A stretch of 64,000 nucleotides of DNA from Doryteuthis pealeii (taxonomy: Eukaryota > Mollusca > Cephalopoda > Myopsida > Loliginidae), in assembly GCA_023376005.1 (NCBI GenBank), contig CM042145.1:59346115-59410114 (forward strand), written 5' to 3'. The translations under genes and the position numbers were made by a program. Positions 10,840-20,308 of the stretch are shown in pieces. The notes beneath the pieces were generated by a model. The model searched no databases, was not told the DNA's origin, and was given only the letters and a program-made list of their open reading frames with translations. Numbering within the stretch: position 1 is the first letter of the stretch; each line of letters opens with the position of its first letter.

Positions 10840-10935
10840 GCTGTTTGGTTGGATTTAACGGCTTGTCAACCCTTGTTGGGTTATTCTATGCCGAAGACAT
10901 TTAGTTTTATTCATTCTTCATATATATTGAATTAT
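10840..10935 (+). repeat. Family P end fragment
   Basis: GGTTGGATTTAACGGC, then TTGTTGGGTTATTCTATGCC, then GAAGACATTTAGTTTTATTC: the conserved left 90 bp of family P only. Confidence 0.6.
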
Positions 10936-10978
10936 TTATAGTTATTACGCGATAAACCATTTTATGCTCCTATCGACC

Positions 10979-11152
10979 ACTCTCTCTCTCTCTCTCTATT
11001 CACCCTCCCTCTCTCTCCCCTCTCTCTCTCCCCTCTCTCCCTCCTCTCCCCTCTCTCTCTCTCTCCCTCTCTCTCTCCTCTCTCCCTCTCTCTCTCCTCT
11101 CCCCCCTCTCTCTCCTCTCTCTCTCCTCTCCCCCCTCTCTCTCTCTCTCTCT
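10979..11152. repeat. (CT)n-rich polypyrimidine block
   Basis: 174 bp of CTCTC units broken by C-runs, on the plus strand. Such tracts can adopt H-DNA. The open frames on both strands here encode only SLSL or RERE repeats. Confidence 0.95.
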
Positions 11153-11660
11153 GCATAACTCACACTAGCTATTCTTCTGTGTATTACCAAATTTTGCTAT
11201 GATATAATTGCCTCTTATGACATTATTTTGTGCTGCTGTTGTAAGAGATTAAGTTTTATTGTATTTTCATGTTTATACAATCATTTTATCCCGAATATAT
11301 TTCTACTTTTTATGTTCCAGACTGAATGCACCAAATATTCTTGTATTTTTAGTTCAATGAACTTAATTTAAAATTAACTCGTTAACCTTTCTTGATTGAT
11401 GATTTTTGGAAGATTATCGCTTTGTTTAATACTAAACTCATTAATAAATTGAACATGAAAAAATAGGATTTTGGCATTGAATAACGATAGGATATAAAAT
11501 GTTATCATAATTTAATAGAATTATTCATTTCAAAAATGTTACGCCACTTTCAATATAATGGATCATACAAGTAGACGAATTAATTGTTACTATTCGATAT
11601 TTTTAGGCCTGTCGTTGAATGCAGTTTCACGGTGGATATTACATGAAGCATAAAGTTTGA
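11153..11660. other. AT-rich sequence with no recognised feature
   Basis: No open frame, repeat family or structure noticed. Confidence 0.5.
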
Positions 11661-11945
11661 TCCTTCCTTGAAGTAAAAAGATGTAGTATCAGATATAATC
11701 CTTGTCTGTCGATCAGTCCTCGAAGTAAAAAGATGTAGTATCAGATATAATCCTTGTCTGTCGATCAATCCTCGAAGTAAAAAGATGTAGTATCAGATAT
11801 AATCCTTGTCTGTCGATCAGTCCTCGAAGTAAAAAGATGTAGTATCAGATATAATCCTTGTCTGTCGATCAGTCCTCGAAGTAAAAAGATGTAGTATCAG
11901 ATTTAATTCTTGGCTGTTGATCTGTCCTCGAATAGAAAGATGAAT
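11661..11945 (+). repeat. 52-bp minisatellite, five copies plus a degenerate sixth
   Basis: The GAAGTAAAAAG phase marker recurs at 11670, 11722, 11774, 11826 and 11878, exactly every 52 bp, with a degenerate copy at 11930. The unit contains ATGTAGTATCAGATATAATC and CTTGTCTGTCGATCAGTCCT. Interior copies are almost identical, so amplification is recent or homogenised. Part of the unit resembles 46810-46865 (ATCAGATTTAATCCTTGTC ... TCCTTGAAG). Confidence 0.9.
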
Positions 11946-11994
11946 AAGATAAACTTTTTTTCCTTAAGTCAATCTTTAAACACATTTAAAAAAA

Positions 11995-12180
11995 TCATTT
12001 TATTCTATTTAATCCATTGATTGGACTCTAAAGGGTACCACCACTCCGTGACAGAGTGGACCTGGGAGTAATGTTGATGGGTTAGTCCACATTCCCCAGG
12101 GCTACAGCATTGGAACTTCACCATCAGATCGAGTTTAACAACATACCCAGGACAATAAGACCCTCAGCAACCGCCTCGTA
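11995..12180 (+). repeat. Family P fragment
   Basis: Contains TATTTAATCCATTGATTGGA, GGTACCACCACTCCG, AGAGTGGACCTGGGAGTAAT and AACAACATACCCAGGAC in family order, then stops at the start of a Helitron. Confidence 0.6.
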
Positions 12181-12185
12181 GCACA

Positions 12186-12559
12186 TCTATTAATAATGGA
12201 TATTCGCTTCCGGTTTTTGTCTGTAACAAAAACTACGTCACATTACCCCAAATCGTCATAACACAGAATAAATACACTCAAAATTTGAATATGCAACATT
12301 ACAGTCCTCGTTGTTTTTTAAAAGAAGTTTTAATAAATACATCACTGGTATTATATATCTATATATAGTTTGTTTTATTTAAATACATATTTAAAGTTTA
12401 CATTTCAAATTGTTTTATTTTTTAATCCTTTAATGAACTAGGTGATTTTACTTACTTAGGGTACAAACTCGCAGACATTGAATTTTTATCTCCCATCCCC
12501 AGGCAATATGTTTCAAAAATCTATTTTTTACATCGCCCGGGTTTTTTTTATTTTGCTAG
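12186..12559 (+). mobile_element. Non-autonomous Helitron, family 2 (374 bp)
   Basis: 5' TCTATTAATAATGGATATTC, 3' TTTATTTTGCTAG, inserted between A and T. A GC patch (CATCGCCCGGG) lies about 25 bp from the 3' end, where family 1 has its hairpin. The interior (GCTTCCGGTTTTTGTCTGTA, TATATATCTATATATAGTTT, TTACTTACTTAGGGTACAAA) is shared with 13963-14361 and 22681-23074. It has no coding capacity and depends on an autonomous Helitron elsewhere. Confidence 0.75.
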
Positions 12560-13135
12560 TATATGATCAAAAGGGTTGGGGTTTGCCATGGGGGCAATAG
12601 GGTTGAGGCAATCATATAACTGCTAGGGCTTGACGTACAATGTCGTGGAAGCTGACAGTACAAATAATAGCATACGTAGTCTAACACATTTTCATGGAGC
12701 GGTCCTAAATAAAGAGATGTAACTAAGGAGGAAATATAGTAATGGTTACTGAATTAGCTGGCGGTTTACAATACAAGAGAATGGATAAACGAAAAAATAC
12801 TTCTAACAGGAGATAGATAGAACATTTAAAAGAACAAATATTTTACAAGATAATTGTCAACAAATCCTTAGGGAGAAAAAGTACTTGACTAAATGTTATT
12901 AGTTTAAGGGTCAATAAATAATAACTCAGCACGGGTATAAAATGTAGGGAACAGATTGTATTCAGCAATATATATCAACGTATAATGGAAGAGTTTCCTT
13001 GTTTCAGCTTACACGAAGAACTGTTTCTGGTACTACTGGTATTTACATGTGTCCCACTTTCACACGATATGGCACAAGGCATTTTTATGTGGGCACCACC
13101 CACAAGCCGAGACTCATGGGGTGGTAGGTAGAAAA
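12560..13135. other. Sequence without recognised gene
   Basis: Less repetitive than its surroundings. It leads into the hairpin cluster. A motif GTATAAAATG at 12935 resembles a TATA box, but nothing downstream identifies a gene. Confidence 0.4.
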
Positions 13136-13138
13136 ATT

Positions 13139-13328
13139 GCGTCGATCCCAGCCCTGCCCCTTTAAGTGCAATAAGGCAGGTATCTGGGATCGACGCCATT
13201 AATTTAGCAGCTCACTGGACCCCCGTCCCGAAGGACGGGTTTTTGTGATACTGCTCTTTTGAGCAGCTTTACTCTGTTAAATATACACCCTTTGGGTAAG
13301 TCCATGTTCGTGTCATAGGTGAGTCACC
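13139..13328 (+). other. Cluster of GC-rich hairpins, possible structured RNA
   Basis: Four strong inverted repeats follow one another. (1) GCGTCGATCCCAG at 13139-13151 pairs with 13184-13196 (13 bp), and inside it CCTGCC at 13153-13158 pairs with GGCAGG at 13175-13180. (2) CCCGTCC-CGAA-GGACGGG lies at 13222-13239, followed by five T. (3) CTGCTC-TTTT-GAGCAG lies at 13251-13266. (4) TAGGTGA-G-TCACCTA lies near 13316-13330. All are perfect stems in a region much richer in GC than its flanks. No known RNA family was recognised. It could be a structured transcript, a repeat terminus or chance; the perfect 13-bp stem argues against chance. Confidence 0.4.
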
Positions 13329-13569
13329 TACAACACTAACAATCTATGGAAAATGGGAAGTCCGTAAATTATGAGAACATTGTGATGATGTTAATGTAGA
13401 ATAACCGTATTATAAAGTGAATTCGATGAAGTAATATCTGCATCTCATTTCGGTCGGATCTTCGGACGAAAAGAAAGGCAGCTAGAAACCCTGGACCGGT
13501 GAAATTTTAAGGATTATTCCCACTGCTAATAAAGGTCCACTAATTGAGGTAACTTTTAAGAGCTATTAT

Positions 13570-13700
13570 GTGCAACACAACAGCAGCCTTACCCTCAGAT
13601 GCAGTTTAGTGTCTTAGCTAGGAATCCCCATTTTGGTGAGGGTCTTACCCCTCTGCCGGAGATACAGTCAGTGTATTCTAAGCCCCGTCGACAGGACAGC
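13570..13700 (+). repeat. Family P (short variant, right end)
   Basis: CCCTCAGATGCAGTTTAGTG, then CCCCATTTTGGTGAGGGTC, then GTCAGTGTATTCTAAGCCCC. The 106-codon frame starting at 13633 begins in this repeat and runs through AT-rich flank to the next Helitron. It has no recognisable domain and is not called a gene. Confidence 0.6.
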
Positions 13701-13962
13701 AGTAGACAAATATGCTGACTGCTATCTAAAATTTGAAATATTCATCTCTAGAAACAAGCCTTCGGAATCTGTTGATATATTTGATTTAATATCATTCTCT
13801 AATATTGAAGGGAAACTAGTTGTTTTTTTTTCTCTAAAAAGAAAAAAATGTACGATAAAACAATTATCATCACCTGTCATCTTAGATTTTAATTATGGGA
13901 ATCATTTTTTTCCGCAAAGTAAAAACAACAGAAAAATGTTTAAACATTTATGAATGTAATCA

Positions 13963-14361
13963 TCTGTTAATAATGGAGATTCGCTTCCGGTTTTTGTCTG
14001 TAACAAAAATTACGTCACTGCTTACGTCGCATTACCCAAAATCGTCATGACATAGAATAAATAAACTTAAAATTTGATCATGCAACATTAGACAGTCATT
14101 GCTTTTCTTAAACAAGTTTTAATAAATACATGACTGGTATTATATATCTATATATAGTTTGTTTTATTTTAATACATATTTAAAGTTTACATTTCAAATT
14201 GTTTTATTTTCTAATCCTTTAATGAATTTGATGATTTTACTTACTTAGGGTACAAACTCGCTGACATTGAATTTTTTTTATTCCTACCCCTCAGGCAATA
14301 TGTTTCAAAAATCTATTTTTACATCGCCCGGAGGGTGTTTTTTTATTTTATTTTGTACTAC
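13963..14361 (+). mobile_element. Non-autonomous Helitron, family 2
   Basis: 5' TCTGTTAATAATGGAGATTC. The interior is nearly identical to 12186-12559 and 22681-23074. The 3' end is TTTTGTACTAC, so the terminal CTAG has mutated. The subterminal ACATCGCCCGGAGGGTGT forms a short GC hairpin. Confidence 0.75.
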
Positions 14362-14883
14362 TTTTGTTTAGATAGGTTTGACCCATTTGGGTAAACACAC
14401 GTCAACCAAAATCGATGACCAGACAATCATATATGCTTTATCTCTTTACCGTCAATAAAAATACAAGTCCTCGAAAAAATAATCACTAAAAAAAACAACC
14501 TTATATCAGAAATTCAAATGAGTAAAAAACAACAAAAAAGACTTTTGAATAAAACATGACGTTTGTTTTATCGTTTAAAATTGCGAATCTTGAATAAAAA
14601 TGGCGTCAACTAATCGAATTCGACGTTGAGGTATGGAGTCCAATTTTACTGAAGTGGCAACGACTTAAGAGACGTGACAAATTAGTAATATTTTATTTTT
14701 TATGCGAAATATCTATTCATTCATTGGTTCAGCAAGAGAAGGGTATGATCTCGGAGAGTAATTTTTATAAAGGAGTAAATGTTTTTGTCTCACCCTCACT
14801 GCATAAACACCTTCGTCTTTAAACCATTCTCTTTTATTAGAGCCTGTTCAAGAATTCGTGTCAAAATTTCAAATTAAAGAGAA
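14362..14883. other. AT-rich sequence with no recognised feature
   Basis: A-rich stretch with no open frame or named repeat. Confidence 0.5.
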
Positions 14884-15080
14884 GAATCCCTGTATTGTAG
14901 TGGGTAACGTAGTGGACTGCGACATCGTAGTGATCAAGTTCGAATTCCAATCGTGCTATTACGTTCACTTTCAGACAAATACTCTCGGGAAAGGTATGAA
15001 ACTGTTCATCCACCTCACTATGCGTTAAATAGTATCATCACTGTTATTCTACAAGGATAACTTTGGTATTAAGTAACCCA
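14884..15080 (+). repeat. tRNA-derived SINE, family B
   Basis: GAATCCCTGTATTGTAGTGG head, AGTTCGAATTCC B-box, GTGCTATTACGTTCACTTTC body, TATGCGTTAAATAGTATC and the terminus TTAAGTAACCCA. Collinear with the other family B copies. Confidence 0.7.
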
Positions 15081-15096
15081 CAAAAACCCACATATG

Positions 15097-15366
15097 GTGT
15101 GGATAATTTGCCTACTGGTTTTAACAAAACTGGGTTTAATGAATAATTATTAGGTTTTAATGATTTCTAATATTATTGATTTATTCCAAGCATATTAAAA
15201 GCGATCTTATGTGTAATTCTTTCTTGAAATCAATTAGAATAAAGTAAAAATATGTGCAATCTTTTTTGTGTTCGTATTTAATTTCATTAGTCTTTCTAAT
15301 TCAATATAATATTTAATTAGATTAAAACTTAAATACTTGTGCGCCGGAGGACGCATATTTTGCTAG
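15097..15366 (+). mobile_element. Helitron family 1, 5'-truncated
   Basis: Starts at the internal GTGTGGATAATTTGCC motif, contains TGGTTTTAACAAAACTGGG, and ends with the subterminal hairpin TGCGCCGGAGGACGCA and TTTTGCTAG, followed by T. The hairpin stem TGCG/CGCA differs from the GCAC/GTGC version in other copies, yet pairing is kept. Confidence 0.7.
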
Positions 15367-15959
15367 TTCAATTTAAACCAAACAAAATATCTTATCTTAA
15401 CTTGATTAGAATTTAAAAATATATTTATATAAGTAAATGATAAGGGAGAAAGAAAAAAAAAACGGTATATGCGTAAATTTTGGTGAGGTGCGCAATGTAA
15501 TTATTTTTGAACACTTCAAGTTTATATTTAATGAGCTGAAAAGATTATTTTATTGGATTGAAGGAATAAGATTGAAACATTTGTAAAATTATCGTGAGTC
15601 TATTATATACATAAACACTGATAGTTATGCGTTATGTCCCTGACGCATAAGAATCTAAAATAATACCGTAAAATAGTCCCAGGAACCTAGGGACTTAATT
15701 TTTCCATAAAAAATACCGATACATTGCATACAACCAAACCTTATTAGTTCAGGAATATGAATTGGCAGAAAGTAGCATACTTTTTTTTTAACGTGACTTT
15801 TCCACTTGTGCCTAACTCGGGTATTGCACCACCCTGCTAGAAGCGTTAGTTGGGACTCACCAAATTTCTCGGGAACTCATTGAAATCAAATCCCTGTGTC
15901 CCAGGACGCAATAAATTAAAAATCTATCAGCAAAACACACACACACGCATACACTCACG

Positions 15960-15992
<33 letters not shown>

Positions 15993-16200
15993 GGTGTTTC
16001 CAAAAAATTGATACCACTTCGAGATCTAATAAGTTGACTGATTCTCGTTCAAATGAATCTCACATTTTGACAGCATGTGTGGAAAATATTCAACATTCTA
16101 TGATAAATTATTTAGCTAGGAGTTTAGTATAAATACCATTCACAGGGAAAGAAAGAGTTCAAACATTAAGCATAGAAATTTAAATTGTTTCTAAACAAAC
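15367..16200. other. AT-rich sequence with a CA/AT microsatellite
   Basis: The (CA)n-(AT)n tract is at 15935-15992. The rest is AT-rich without a recognised gene. An (ATT)n/(AAT)n tract begins at 16215 beside the LINE fragment. Confidence 0.6.
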
Positions 16201-16249
16201 ATTTAAACTTTTACATTATTATTATTAATAATAATGATAATAATAATAA

Positions 16250-16760
16250 TAGCTGTCCATCGTATCTGATGATGACGTCATGTGAATCTGTTTTCTCCAT
16301 TTGACTCGATGCCTGGTTGCATCTGGCCAAACTGCCTATGAGGATCTTCAAGTCCTCCAGGTTTCTCTTGATGTTGTCTTTGTAACCGAGCTTTAGTCTA
16401 CAAATATCACGTGACCCCTCTCTCAGTTGAGAGCACATAATCTGCTTTGGCAGTCTGTAATCCCCAAGTCTGTTTAAGTGGCCAGCCTATCTCAGGTTGT
16501 GCAGGACAAGTATGTCGTATATGCCAGTGAGCCCAGTTCTCTCTAGCATGGTCCTGTTGGAAATATGCTTCCACCATTTGACATTTAATATCTAGTGTGT
16601 ATCCGCTTTTTATACCACCCAGGCTTCCGCAACGTACACGAGGGCCGAGATAACTATAGCGCAGTATACTGCATATTTATTTCTCAAGGAGATGACTCTG
16701 TGGAGTTAGACTTGCCTCTTCAGCCGACCAACGGTCTTGGAAGCATTTAAATTCATAGCT
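16250..16760 (-). pseudogene. LINE reverse transcriptase C-terminal remnant
   Basis: The minus strand translates to a decayed C-terminus of a non-LTR retrotransposon polyprotein. From upstream to downstream it reads roughly VYCAIVISALVYVAEAW, then WKHISNRTMLERTGLTGIYD, then AGHLNRLGDYRLPKQIM and SQLREGSRDICRLKLGYKDN. This order (a YG/A.ETW-like motif, then LR.GHV.RM.D.RLPK, then G.R..G..KLR.KD.LK) is typical of the region after the RT domain in animal LINEs. Internal stops and frame breaks are present, so it is dead. Only the last 170 or so codons remain. The retained open piece (16211-16438) ends in codons made by the flanking (ATT)n tract. Confidence 0.8.
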
Positions 16761-16799
16761 CGTCTTATTGAAAGTTTTATTAGCTTTAAAGTAGCAAAG

Positions 16800-17160
16800 T
16801 TTTCTTACTATTGATACATTGTCGCTCCACTATTAGACTTAATACCTTGTAAACAACTTTTGGCACCCTTCGAACCAACCGATCGAAGGTTTTATCAGAG
16901 AAGATTCTAAGCAGCTAAGATAGCACTGTTGAGTTTTTCAGTCATTTTTAATTTCTTCTCTCCTTCCTTGGTGAGAACGCTAAGTCAGTGGGGCTGAGAA
17001 TGCACTCACCGTATTACCACTGCATTGGATAGTGATCTGTGGTGTGTGTACTAAGTCTTTATTGCCATTACTCACAGGCCCACTCTAACCCTGCGTGATA
17101 GTGACAGTTAGGTCCCATCTATGGGTCAAATAGATGATTAAAGATTATTCATATTCGATA
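16800..17160. repeat. Decayed family P sequence and unannotated flank
   Basis: AGTGGGGCTGAGAATGCACT (near 16997) and TCCCATCTATGGGTCAAATA (near 17113) are family P landmarks in minus order. Nothing else recognised. Confidence 0.4.
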
Positions 17161-17614
17161 GGACCGTCAGCAGCCAAAAAAAAAAATAAAAAAATCATAA
17201 GATACCACTACACAAAAAATGTAAATTTAACTTACAATGTACGCGATTCCCTAACCTCTGGGCATTCAATGATACTAGACGGGTTGACATGCTACAATAA
17301 TCAATCAATGAAATCTTTCTTGTTAGAATTTCCCATTAGATTTTCAATGAGGATGGGATCCTGATCTGCTGGTCGGCTGTGGGCGTAGATCAAAGTGTAG
17401 CATCTGTATCAAGGACCGGGAAGACCCCAAAGCTTCTCGTTGATTCCAGGGGACCAACTCCCCAGAGCACCTGCCTGCTTGTATAAAAGGGGTAAGGACG
17501 GGGTTTATTGCTTTGTGCCCGGGGAATGCTGTTGGAATTTTAAGCAATTTTTAAAACCAGTCGTAGTTATCCCACATTAAACGACCTTGTATCACATTTG
17601 GCTTGGTGGGTCTG

Positions 17615-17880
17615 GTTTGGTTTGGTTTGTTGGATTTTACGGCATGTCAACCTTTGTTGGGTTATTTTATGCCGAAGTCGTTTTGTTCTATTCATGCTTG
17701 ATGGGTATTACAATTTTTTTTGGTTAACTTAATTTTTAACATTTTAAAATCATTTTTTTTCTATTTAACCCATAGATGGGACCCTAGCAGGTACTGCTAC
17801 ACCGTGTCAGAGTGGACCTGGGAATAATAGTGAGGGGGAATAGTCCAAATTCCCCAAAGCTCCAGAATTGGAACCTGTTT
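17615..17880 (+). repeat. Dispersed repeat family P
   Basis: GGTTTGTTGGATTTTACGGC, CCTTTGTTGGGTTATTTTAT, GGGACCCTAGCAGGTACTGC and AGAGTGGACCTGGGAATAAT in family order. It ends at the tail of a family C SINE. Confidence 0.65.
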
Positions 17881-17997
17881 GCATTTCACATAGCTATTAA
17901 CCTCATTCCAGCTATGGGTAAATAATAAAGCAGACTGGGCTTTTTAACCGTTTGGTTAAGATATTGACCTTGAGTCGCATCCTGCTCGTACGGGTTG

Positions 17998-17999
<2 letters not shown>
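17880..17999 (+). repeat. SINE family C, 5'-truncated
   Basis: ATTTCACATAGCTATTAACC, CCAGCTATGGGTAAATAATA, GGGCTTTTTAACC and CGCATCCTGCTCGTACGGGT match the body and tail of the family C copies at 39457-39728 and 40008-40285. The tail runs into an AT microsatellite. Confidence 0.6.

Positions 18000-18000
<1 letters not shown>

Positions 18001-18030
<30 letters not shown>
18001..18030. repeat. (AT)n microsatellite
   Basis: Lies between the SINE tail and a long palindrome. Confidence 0.95.
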
Positions 18031-18035
<5 letters not shown>

Positions 18036-18287
18036 GATATGAAAACAACACAATATGCTGTTAAAGTGAAAAAAAATTATAACATATTCATAGCTAATAT
18101 TGAACAATATTTCGATTTAAAAAAAATCATCTTCAGAGCTTGTTTATACTCCGTAATATCAAGAGCGGAGTATAAACAAGCTCTGAAGATGATTTTAAAA
18201 AATCGAAATATTGTTCAATATTAGCTATGAATATGTTATAATTTTTTTTCACTTTAACAGCATATTGTGCTGTTGTCATATCCTTTT
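18031..18287. repeat. Near-perfect 257-bp palindrome (foldback element)
   Basis: Arms at 18031-18153 and 18166-18287 (about 122 bp each) are reverse complements with only a few differences in an A/T run. Ends: AAAAGGATATGAAAAC and GTTGTCATATCCTTTT. Centre: TTTATACTCCG ... CGGAGTATAAA around a 12-bp spacer. Any transcript would fold to a long double-stranded hairpin. High arm identity indicates a recent inversion-duplication, a young foldback element, or gene conversion between arms. AT-rich tracts lie near both sides. Confidence 0.9.
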
Positions 18288-18327
18288 ATCTATACTCATA
18301 CCGTCGGATTCATTTCCTTTCTTTTAA

Positions 18328-18329
<2 letters not shown>

Positions 18330-18381
<52 letters not shown>
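18330..18381. repeat. (AT)n microsatellite
   Basis: About 50 bp of pure AT. Confidence 0.95.
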
Positions 18382-18384
<3 letters not shown>

Positions 18385-18925
18385 GTTTGGGTTGCCAATA
18401 AATAGCCCGGCCAGATAACTGTATTCATATATTGCTCTTAATGAAATCGTTGCGTGACACTTCGAACACGAATGAGAAGCATTATTTGCTGGGAACGTAA
18501 ACTGTTTAGCGCCGAGCTGAATACCTAGAGTTACTGGATTCAAATTTCTCAACGTGGGTTCGTGTCGTGCAGCGATTAGTCACGTGATACCGAATTAGAT
18601 GTGTCGTTATCTTTTCTCGACATCCAGGAACACTTCAGAATATTTAGTCCATCACTTTTGTTAACACGCTACGAAAAAGATTTCATTTGATAATGGTTGG
18701 TAATTTCAGAAATAATGGAAGCCGTCCTCGCTTGAATTTCACCCTTTCTATGGAACCTCGGCCACTCGCTATCCACCCTCCACCCCCCACGTTTGAGGAA
18801 GCCTTGCAGAATCTACTCTGCTTTGTCCGAAAACTACGAATTCAAACTTCTGCTTAGAAATTGACCATGTGTCCCATTCTACCAGAGGGAAGGCGCGCTT
18901 AGCGTAACGATTATCATATATATAT
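18382..18925. other. Sequence with no recognised feature
   Basis: Moderate GC, no named repeat. A 173-codon minus-strand frame spans 18769-19290 but overlaps the transposon-like segment on the opposite strand, with no recognisable domain. Confidence 0.4.
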
Positions 18926-18928
18926 ACA

Positions 18929-19300
18929 GGGTCATGCAAAATGATCTGACACATTTGTAGGTTTAATAAAATGCAAATGAAGAAAAGAAACAATGATCTG
19001 ATACATCTATAGGTTAAATAAAAGGCAAATAAAGTAAAGAAACAAAAAAATGTGTTTATTTTCGAAAAGTACATATAATGCCATTTTTTTTCAAATAATG
19101 CTATTTGTTTTTGTTTCTTTATAATGCCATTGTTTTTCGTTTCTTTTCCAGTTGCTGCCACGAATTGGACTGGTGAGAATCGTGCTTTCATTGTGGAAAA
19201 CAAAATACTACTGCAGTCGTTCTCTTCGGTCTGTGAGAATAAGTCCTTTAAATACACCTCAATTTCACCACATCCGGGCTCCTCACTCATAATTGTCCGT
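18929..19300 (+). mobile_element. Possible DNA transposon 5' end with transposase N-terminus
   Basis: The segment opens with CAGGGTCATGCAAAATGATC TGACACATTT-type sequence, which resembles the terminal region of animal Tc1/mariner-related elements. It then has a frame containing WTGENRAFIVE (about 15 residues after the ATG at 19124). WTGE.RAFVVE is the start of the helix-turn-helix (DUF4817-like) domain of a family of transposon proteins. After about 35 residues similarity to the expected ..TQR.FR.. helix is lost, so only an N-terminal stub is suggested. The 132-codon frame continues into unrelated sequence. Assignment from memory of the motif. Confidence 0.35.
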
Positions 19301-19519
19301 GCAGCACGGCGCGACCACCTACATCCGGGTCACTATGCTATTTATTATTTCACTGATCGTCCACAGCTCTCACATTCTGAAGGGAGCGGGTTCGACTCTA
19401 GGTCAGTCCTACACGCCAGGCAAAGCCTAGCCCGCTTTCATCGAGAATACAAGTCTTCACGCCCGCCACTCTCTCTGTTACACTGTGTTGCACGAGGTAG
19501 GTCTTCTCTCTCACTATAT

Positions 19520-19635
19520 TAATTTTATACTTTTTACATATTGAACTATGGTAATAGCTCTTGAGTAAATATATCAAACGTTATAATAATCAAATCATAC
19601 TATGGTATATCCACTCCTGCTTTTATATTAGCCGT
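19520..19635 (-). mobile_element. TIR fragment of palindromic family D
   Basis: TTTTTACATATTGAACTATG, AATATATCAAACGTTATAAT and ATACTATGGTATATCCAC match the right terminus of the complete element at 52476-53168. The final CAGGT is altered. Confidence 0.6.
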
Positions 19636-19679
19636 TTTATTACATGGACGGTATATACATGAGGACTTATCCGTAGCTA

Positions 19680-20060
19680 TTTCTCCCTTACTAAATCTTC
19701 TACTTCTTTACTTGTTCTGTATTTCTGGAGTAGTTATTTTTGTGGCCTGGTTTGGTATTTCTTATGCATCGATCTGTCCTACTTTCTTAACCGTAAGTTG
19801 GTTCCTTTTTTTCTCTTTTTTTATTTTTTATTTTTTCAGATGTTAAATGTTGATGGCTAGACGTCTGCGTTGTCGGTTTGTTTTTAATAACAAAACTCAA
19901 GACATCTATTTTTGGTAATCATTTATTTCTTAAGATTTGGGCCCAATAAGCACTCGTTGTGAATGTAGCAACTACGTCTTTACATCCTGACGACTCGCGC
20001 AGACTGTTAGAACAAAAATCCCTTCCCACGATTAAAGGCAAACCGGAAGTGAAGGTCAGA
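19680..20060 (+). repeat. LTR-like segment (low confidence)
   Basis: GTTTGTTTTTAATAACAAAA near 19876 resembles polyadenylation-region sequence at 34140 (AGTTTTTAATAACAAACACA) and 46795 (TTTTATTTTTAATAAATG). These may be the R/U5 part of related LTRs. No gag/pol frames adjoin, so a solo or degraded LTR is only one option. Confidence 0.25.
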
Positions 20061-20308
20061 GATAAGGTTACTAATTGTCAGTATAATCTCTAGTGGTCTA
20101 CGCCTGAATATTTGTAATAATTTTAGTTATTGCAAGAAATCTATTGATTTTTAACAGAAAATATTGATTTTACGTTTTATTATTTTATTATAAAAAGAAA
20201 TGGACAAGATTGAAAATGAAAGATAAAATATTTTTGATCAGGGAAAATAAATAACACATTTTTCACCGTATTAAACAAGATTAGGATTATATTAAAACCT
20301 CATCTACG

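Noticed and set aside
11661..11945. CRISPR array
   Set aside because: The 52-bp units are contiguous with no unique spacers, and the genome is eukaryotic; this is a minisatellite.
13222..13245. Bacterial rho-independent terminator
   Set aside because: The hairpin plus T5 looks like one, but the window is clearly eukaryotic and there is no upstream bacterial gene.
13251..13266. Histone mRNA 3' stem-loop
   Set aside because: Stem length and loop length fit, but the stem sequence (CTGCTC) and flanks do not match the conserved element and no histone frame precedes it.
13318..13330. AP-1 binding site (TGAGTCA)
   Set aside because: The heptamer is present inside a short palindrome, but a single such match in 64 kb is expected by chance and no promoter is nearby.
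13633..13953. 106-codon plus-strand frame as a gene
   Set aside because: It starts inside a family P repeat, continues through AT-rich flank up to a Helitron, and shows no domain or conservation.
18769..19290. 173-codon minus-strand frame
   Set aside because: It is antisense to a more recognisable transposon-like frame and contains no domain; composition is Phe/Leu/Lys-rich from T/A runs.
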